Part shown: positions 59,528 to 64,000 of the stretch, in pieces
How the letters are laid out: each line of letters begins with the position of its first letter
Numbering within the stretch: the first letter of the stretch is position 1
Assembly (NCBI RefSeq): GCF_020686965.1
Contig: NZ_JAJEPS010000014.1
Span: 1-64,000 of the forward strand
DNA: 64,000 nucleotides
Direction: 5' to 3'
Source: Hominiventricola filiformis
Lineage (GTDB): Bacteria > Bacillota > Clostridia > Lachnospirales > Lachnospiraceae
Notes under the pieces: generated by a model
Database searches by the model: none
Seen by the model: the letters and a program-made list of their open reading frames with translations, nothing else
Told to the model about the DNA's origin: nothing
Translations under genes and position numbers: made by a program

Positions 59528-60868
59528 TCATAATTCTATCCATTTTCCTTTCCAGGTGTAGAGAATCATCAGCACTGCTCCCACCAGCCAGGAAACCGGA
59601 TAGAGAATGAAAATTCCTTCAATAGACGTATAATACGGCAATACCAGCTGAATCCATACGATTCGGAAAAGGCAAAGTGAAACAAGAAGCACCACCATGG
59701 GCGGTATGCTCTTTCCGGTCCCGCGCACCGTTCCCGCCAGCGAATGAAGAATTGCCAGAATCCAGTAAAACGGGCAAAAATACCGCATAGCTGTCTGACC
59801 ATAGGCGATTACACCCACATCCTCGGAGAACAACCTCATAATCTGCCCCGAGAAGGTGAGCAGAAGAATTCCTGTGAGCACTGTATACACAATTCCCATG
59901 AGCAGTGTCACCCACATACCTTTTTTCATACGATCATATTTGCCTGCTCCATAGTTCTGTCCGATAAAAGTCGTGATGGCCATGCTGAAGCTCAACACCG
60001 GAAGAATGTTAAAGCCGTCAATCTTCAGATATGCGCTGAATCCTGCCACCGCCATTGCCCCATACTGATTAATGCTTGCCTGAATCAGTATATTGGAAAA
60101 GGAAATGACCATATTCTGGATTCCGGTAGGCAGACCTATCTGGATAATACGTAGCGCCATCGCTTTGTGAATCCGAAGACTTTTCAACGAAATGCGGTAA
60201 TCCGCCGGAACCCGGAACAGGAACCACAGTGCCAGAATGCAGGAGATTGCCTGGCTGAAGTTGGTCGCAATGGCTGCTCCTGCCACACCGATCTTCAAGC
60301 CTGCAATCAACAGCAGATCCATAAAAATATTGACCACAGCCGCTGCTGCCAGATACATCAACGATCTTCTGGAATTTCCTGCCGCATTCAGAATTCCAGC
60401 CGCCATATTATAAACCACATTAAAAATCAGTCCATAAGAATAAATCCGCAGATAACAGGCTGCATCATCCAAGATTTCCGCCGGTGTATTCATCATCACC
60501 AGCAACTTCCGGCTAAACAAAATACCACCTGCTGTCAGAATCAGTCCCAGAATGATCGAGATCGCCAACGCCGTATGTACCGCCTTATGAACCCCCTCTT
60601 TCTCTTTCGCTCCCAGATACTGGGAAACGATCACTCCTGCGCCTACAGAAGCTCCCAGGCTGAATGCAATCAGCAGATAGATTAGAGAGGCACCTGCCCC
60701 GACTGCTGCCAGTGCATTACTTCCCACATAATTTCCTACAATAATCGAGTCCACTGCATTGTACATCTGCTGCAGCAGATTGCCCAGGATCAGCGGCGTC
60801 GCAAAAAAGAGAAGGTTCTTAAAAATGCCGCCTTCTGTCATTAATACTGTATTTTTCTTTTCATTCAT
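59528..60868 (-). CDS. MATE-family efflux transporter 3
   Basis: This 446-residue exporter of about 12 membrane helices has the family segments PLILGNLLQQMYNAVDSIIV and GNYVGSNALAAVG, and a repeated bundle in the second half. ATG 60868 precedes NEKKNTVLM. The M20 remnant lies downstream on the same strand. It resembles MATE 1 and MATE 2 in motif wording, but substrates are unknown. Confidence 0.92.
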   Translation of the reverse strand: MNEKKNTVLMTEGGIFKNLLFFATPLILGNLLQQMYNAVDSIIVGNYVGSNALAAVGAGASLIYLLIAFSLGASVGAGVIVSQYLGAKEKEGVHKAVHTALAISIILGLILTAGGILFSRKLLVMMNTPAEILDDAACYLRIYSYGLIFNVVYNMAAGILNAAGNSRRSLMYLAAAAVVNIFMDLLLIAGLKIGVAGAAIATNFSQAISCILALWFLFRVPADYRISLKSLRIHKAMALRIIQIGLPTGIQNMVISFSNILIQASINQYGAMAVAGFSAYLKIDGFNILPVLSFSMAITTFIGQNYGAGKYDRMKKGMWVTLLMGIVYTVLTGILLLTFSGQIMRLFSEDVGVIAYGQTAMRYFCPFYWILAILHSLAGTVRGTGKSIPPMVVLLVSLCLFRIVWIQLVLPYYTSIEGIFILYPVSWLVGAVLMILYTWKGKWIEL

Positions 60869-60964
60869 TGAGTACTATCCCCATTTATATTCTGTTATCA
60901 TTTCCAATATCTTTATGCTATCACGAACTCAAAGCATATTCAAATTTTACTTATCTTCATTCTT

Positions 60965-62251
60965 CTATCTGCTGCTCACGGCTGCTCCGCAGGCAGCCTC
61001 TTCCCTGTAATCCGCCAGAGTGAGCACAGCTCCAAACATATCTGAGCAGATCTCCTGCAGCACCGGATTCCGCCGAAGACCGTTGCCGGAAGCAATGAGG
61101 TGTTCTGCCTGAATACCGGTTCCTTCCTGAATCACCCGGAACATTTCATAGAGCTCAGCTGCCATTCCTTCCAGCACTCCATACACCAGCCCTTCCGGGG
61201 TAAAATTTTCTTCGCTCACATTCAGAATACTTCCACGAAGTTCCGGATGAGCCCTTGTTCCGTTAAAGGTGGTATTCACTTTCATCCGGTCTTTCTGCTG
61301 CTGTCCGGCTCTCGCCAGCTGTTCCATTTTTTCATACTGGGACTCGTCCGTTCCGACACAGCTTCTTAAGAACCGCTCCAGAATCGCATAGGCCCGTCCG
61401 CCGCAGAGAGATGCACCCACCAGAAGATAGTTTCCTTCTGTAATGGGTCTTGCCTCAATGCCCGGCGCTTCAAAATAGTCCGGCGACAGCACGGAAATCT
61501 GTCCACCGGTTCCCATATTTAATAATAAAGTTCTTTCTTTCAAGCCCACGGAACCAAGGAAACTTGCCTGGTTGTCTCCGATTGCCACAGTCACCGGAAT
61601 GCCCCGGTAAGTACCCAGCTGCTCAAAATTCTGGCATACCTCCGGCAAAATCTCCGTATTCACCGCCAGATTCTGCAATATATCTCTGCGGAAAGCATGT
61701 TCTTTCACATCATAGAATCCAAGGCTCGCTGCATTGCTGGCATGTAGAAGGGGCCGTTTCCGTCCGGTCAGACACATGCCCAGATAATCTGCGATAGTAC
61801 AGATCCCCACTGCTTCTTCCGGTACTTCTCCGTACAGCTGGTTCCATAGATGAGTTACCAGACCGTATCCGGTAAATACCGTAATCCCGGTCTTCTCCCG
61901 AACCATCTCTGTCAAAGTCTTCCCATGCTCATCCGGCACATTACCCCGACCATCCTGCCAGGTATACAAAGGACTAATACATCTGCCTTCCCGATCCACA
62001 TAGAGGATTCCGTGCATCTGTCCGGTCAGACCGATGGACGACACCTCCGGATAAGCATGCAGCAGTCCTTCCAGGACTTCCCTTGTTTTCTCAACGATTT
62101 TATTTACATCCTGTATCCGTTCCCATTCCTGCGCAGTCTCCATAAATGTTCCATTGGAAATGGTTCTGGATTCCCATACTTTCTTCTGCTCCGGATCCAG
62201 CACTACCAGACTGATGGTGGTGGTCCCGATATCAATGCCCAATACCTTCAT
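60965..62251 (-). CDS. FGGY-family sugar kinase, sedoheptulokinase/xylulokinase-like
   Basis: This 428-residue ATP-dependent kinase has the two ribonuclease-H-like domains. DIGTTTISLVVLD (phosphate 1) is at 6-18, SIGLTGQMHGILYVD at about 77-91, and VAIGDNQASFLG with LNMGTGGQISV lie near 225-255. The size is shorter than most xylulokinases (about 500) and fits the sedoheptulokinase-like branch; the substrate is uncertain. It starts at ATG 62251 and has a divergent MATE gene. No isomerase or transporter for its sugar is next to it. Confidence 0.85.
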   Translation of the reverse strand: MKVLGIDIGTTTISLVVLDPEQKKVWESRTISNGTFMETAQEWERIQDVNKIVEKTREVLEGLLHAYPEVSSIGLTGQMHGILYVDREGRCISPLYTWQDGRGNVPDEHGKTLTEMVREKTGITVFTGYGLVTHLWNQLYGEVPEEAVGICTIADYLGMCLTGRKRPLLHASNAASLGFYDVKEHAFRRDILQNLAVNTEILPEVCQNFEQLGTYRGIPVTVAIGDNQASFLGSVGLKERTLLLNMGTGGQISVLSPDYFEAPGIEARPITEGNYLLVGASLCGGRAYAILERFLRSCVGTDESQYEKMEQLARAGQQQKDRMKVNTTFNGTRAHPELRGSILNVSEENFTPEGLVYGVLEGMAAELYEMFRVIQEGTGIQAEHLIASGNGLRRNPVLQEICSDMFGAVLTLADYREEAACGAAVSSR

Positions 62252-62402
62252 TTACATACTCCCATAAAAATTCATTATCCAAATTATAACACACACCAGA
62301 AATTTTTACAGCTTGACATTCTTCCTTTCCTGCTCTATGATGTTAATTAGTTCAAAAATGAACTTTCTAAAAAAAGAGAAACTTAAAGGAGTGACACTGC
62401 TC

Positions 62403-63761
62403 ATGCAGAATAAGGAAGATTTTTTAGGTACTGAACCCATTGGAAAGCTGTTATTCCGACTTTCCATCCCCACGGTAGTCGCACAGCTCATTAACATGCT
62501 CTACAATATCATAGACCGCATCTATATCGGACACATTCCCGGCGAGGGAAGTCTTGCCCTCACAGGCGTCGGCGTCTGTATGCCGATTATCATGATTGTA
62601 TCGGCATTTGCCGCACTGGTCAGCTCCGGCGGCGCACCGAGAGCCTCTATTTTTATGGGTAAAAAAGATCAGACATCCGCAGAAAAGATCTTAGGCAACT
62701 GTTTTGCACTGCAGATCATCATTTCCTGCATTTTGACCGCAATCCTGCTTCGATTTAATGAATCGCTTTTGCTGGCCTTTGGTGCAAGTTCCAACACCAT
62801 CAGCTATGCAACCGCTTACATGCAGATTTATGCATTCGGAACACTGTTCGTACAGCTGACCCTTGGCATGAATGCTTTCATCACTGCCCAGGGATTTACC
62901 ACCATTTCTATGGTCTCCGTCCTGATCGGTGCAGTCTGCAACATCATTCTGGATCCGGTATTTATCTTCGGATTCCATATGGGCGTACAGGGAGCTGCCC
63001 TTGCAACGGTTCTCTCCCAGGCGATTTCCTGCGTGTGGGTCATCCGCTTTCTCTGCGGCAAGAAAACCCAGCTCCATATCCGTATCAATCATTTACGGCT
63101 GAAAGCTGCAACCATTCTGCCCTGTATTTTCCTTGGTCTTGCTGCCTTTATCATGCAGGCAAGTGAGAGTGTCATTGCCGTCTGTTTTAATTCTTCCCTG
63201 CTTCGCTACGGCGGTGATATCGCAGTTGGAACCATGACAATCCTGACCAGTGTCATGCAGTTCGCCATGCTTCCGCTTCAGGGAATTGCCCAGGGTGCGC
63301 AGCCTATCTCCAGTTATAATTACGGTGCAAAAAATGCAGACCGCGTGAAGAAAACCTTCCATCTGCTGCTTCGTACCTGCCTGACCTATTCCCTCCTTCT
63401 GTGGGTTGCCGTACAGCTGGTTCCCCAGGTATTCATCAGCATCTTTACTTCCGATGCCGACCTGATCGCCTTTGCCACACCGGCACTTCGCATTTATTTC
63501 GGAGGTCTGGGACTCTTCGGCATTCAGATTGCCTGCCAGATGACCTTTACCTCTCTGGGAAAAGCAGTCAACTCCATCGTCGTGGCTATTGTCCGGAAAT
63601 TTATCCTGCTGCTTCCGCTCATCTACCTGATGCCTCACGTGGTATCCGACCCCACCACCGGCGTCTATATGGCAGAGCCCATTGCAGATGTGATCGCTGT
63701 CACCTTTACCTGCATTCTGTTTGCCGTTCAGTTTAAAAAAGCACTGGCGGAAATTCGGTAA
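62403..63761 (+). CDS. MATE-family efflux transporter 4
   Basis: This 452-residue exporter of about 12 membrane helices opens with PIGKLLFRLSIPTVVAQLIN and LYNIIDRIYIGHIPGEGSLALTG. That wording matches the NorM/DinF-like MATE subgroup rather than the other three in the window. AAAGGAG lies 11 bases before ATG 62403; a longer open frame upstream lacks similarity. It is divergent from the FGGY kinase gene. Confidence 0.92.
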   Translation: MQNKEDFLGTEPIGKLLFRLSIPTVVAQLINMLYNIIDRIYIGHIPGEGSLALTGVGVCMPIIMIVSAFAALVSSGGAPRASIFMGKKDQTSAEKILGNCFALQIIISCILTAILLRFNESLLLAFGASSNTISYATAYMQIYAFGTLFVQLTLGMNAFITAQGFTTISMVSVLIGAVCNIILDPVFIFGFHMGVQGAALATVLSQAISCVWVIRFLCGKKTQLHIRINHLRLKAATILPCIFLGLAAFIMQASESVIAVCFNSSLLRYGGDIAVGTMTILTSVMQFAMLPLQGIAQGAQPISSYNYGAKNADRVKKTFHLLLRTCLTYSLLLWVAVQLVPQVFISIFTSDADLIAFATPALRIYFGGLGLFGIQIACQMTFTSLGKAVNSIVVAIVRKFILLLPLIYLMPHVVSDPTTGVYMAEPIADVIAVTFTCILFAVQFKKALAEIR

Positions 63762-63785
63762 ATACCCGTCGTAAAAAATGAAGAA

Positions 63786-63833
63786 TTCCAGGTATACCGA
63801 CTGCTGAAATACAGGTGGTCGGTACATCTGGAA
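63786..63833. repeat. Inverted repeat after MATE 4
   Basis: TTCCAGGTATACCGAC and GTCGGTACATCTGGAA pair in 14 of 16 positions with a loop of about 16 bases. No T tract follows, so it may be a weak terminator or a remnant of a mobile-element end. It lies between the MATE 4 gene and a converging partial gene. Confidence 0.55.
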
Positions 63834-63856
63834 CGCTCCTAGTACTATTTGAAAAC

Positions 63857-64000
63857 TTATTTTAATTTGACAAATGGATATTTTCCATAAATATCATCGT
63901 TATTCCATTCCGCAATACTCATGACATCCACTTTATCAATCATTTTTATTCCTGTATCAAGACTCTCCTGCAGTGAAAATGGAAGCAACGTTTTCATACG
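63857..64000 (-). CDS. C-terminal end of an unidentified protein (cut by window edge)
   Basis: The last 47 codons of a gene continue beyond the right edge. The product ends with SIAEWNNDDIYGKYPFVKLK. The peptide contains no motif I can assign. Confidence 0.55.
   Translation of the reverse strand, partial: RMKTLLPFSLQESLDTGIKMIDKVDVMSIAEWNNDDIYGKYPFVKLK

Overview
The window looks like chromosomal DNA of a gut Lachnospiraceae-type Clostridium (Blautia/Dorea/Ruminococcus-like). The reasons are strong AGGAGG-type ribosome binding sites, short or overlapping gene spacing, an anaerobe's FprA flavodiiron protein, BMP/Mgl-type lipoprotein transporters, YesMN-type two-component regulators, many MATE pumps and a low-to-moderate GC host sequence. 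The genus is inferred from gene content only.

Region 1 (1-12,816, nearly all minus strand) is a chain of housekeeping and salvage genes. In transcription order it holds a nitrilase-family amidase, a small (p)ppGpp synthetase, a Cof-type HAD phosphatase, FprA, a DUF362 protein, HflX, a HAD phosphatase, a CapA-like lipoprotein, a GNAT acetyltransferase, methionine aminopeptidase, a FliB-like cysteine-rich protein, adenosine deaminase, and then a BMP nucleoside-binding lipoprotein with its ABC ATPase (cut by the window edge). The last three couple nucleoside uptake to adenosine deamination. Region 2 (12,940-19,942) has asnA and a GreA-family factor on the plus strand, a PD-(D/E)XK-like protein, a YbaK deacylase, a SsuBC-like ABC pair without a binding protein, a P1-family peptidase and an ECF transporter S component with a long 5' leader.

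Region 3 (about 20.4-34.8 kb) is an integrative mobilizable element (IME). It has a tyrosine integrase, a Tn916-Xis-like excisionase, an XRE repressor with divergent promoters and matching operators, a MobA/MobL relaxase, an oriT-like nested inverted repeat, an iteron-like array, and an identical 26-bp repeat at both ends. It has no type IV secretion genes. Its AT-rich cargo is a complete Agr-type quorum-sensing circuit: agrC-agrA-agrB on plus, plus a short, easily missed agrD on minus. The circuit faces an apparent regulon on minus: a secreted matrixin metalloprotease and a lipoprotein in one unit; agrD, a small secreted protein, a two-permease/one-ATPase ABC exporter and two anchored proteins in the other. 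Both units start at promoters of identical build carrying paired 9-bp AgrA/LytTR-type boxes. I consider this the most notable system in the window.

Region 4 (34.9-44.7 kb) returns to host DNA: an SdpR-SdpI pair, an SseB-domain protein, a cupin, a JetA-JetB-JetC (Wadjet/MksBEF-type) SMC operon with no adjacent JetD nuclease, an AraC regulator and purC. Region 5 (44.8-64.0 kb) has a MocR regulator, four MATE exporters, and a full galactose/methylgalactoside-type system (mglB-mglA-mglC) followed by a YesN response regulator, a YesM kinase and two further sugar-binding-type proteins. An internally shortened M20 peptidase, an FGGY sugar kinase and an unidentified gene end complete it. No rRNA, tRNA, CRISPR array or insertion sequence was recognised.
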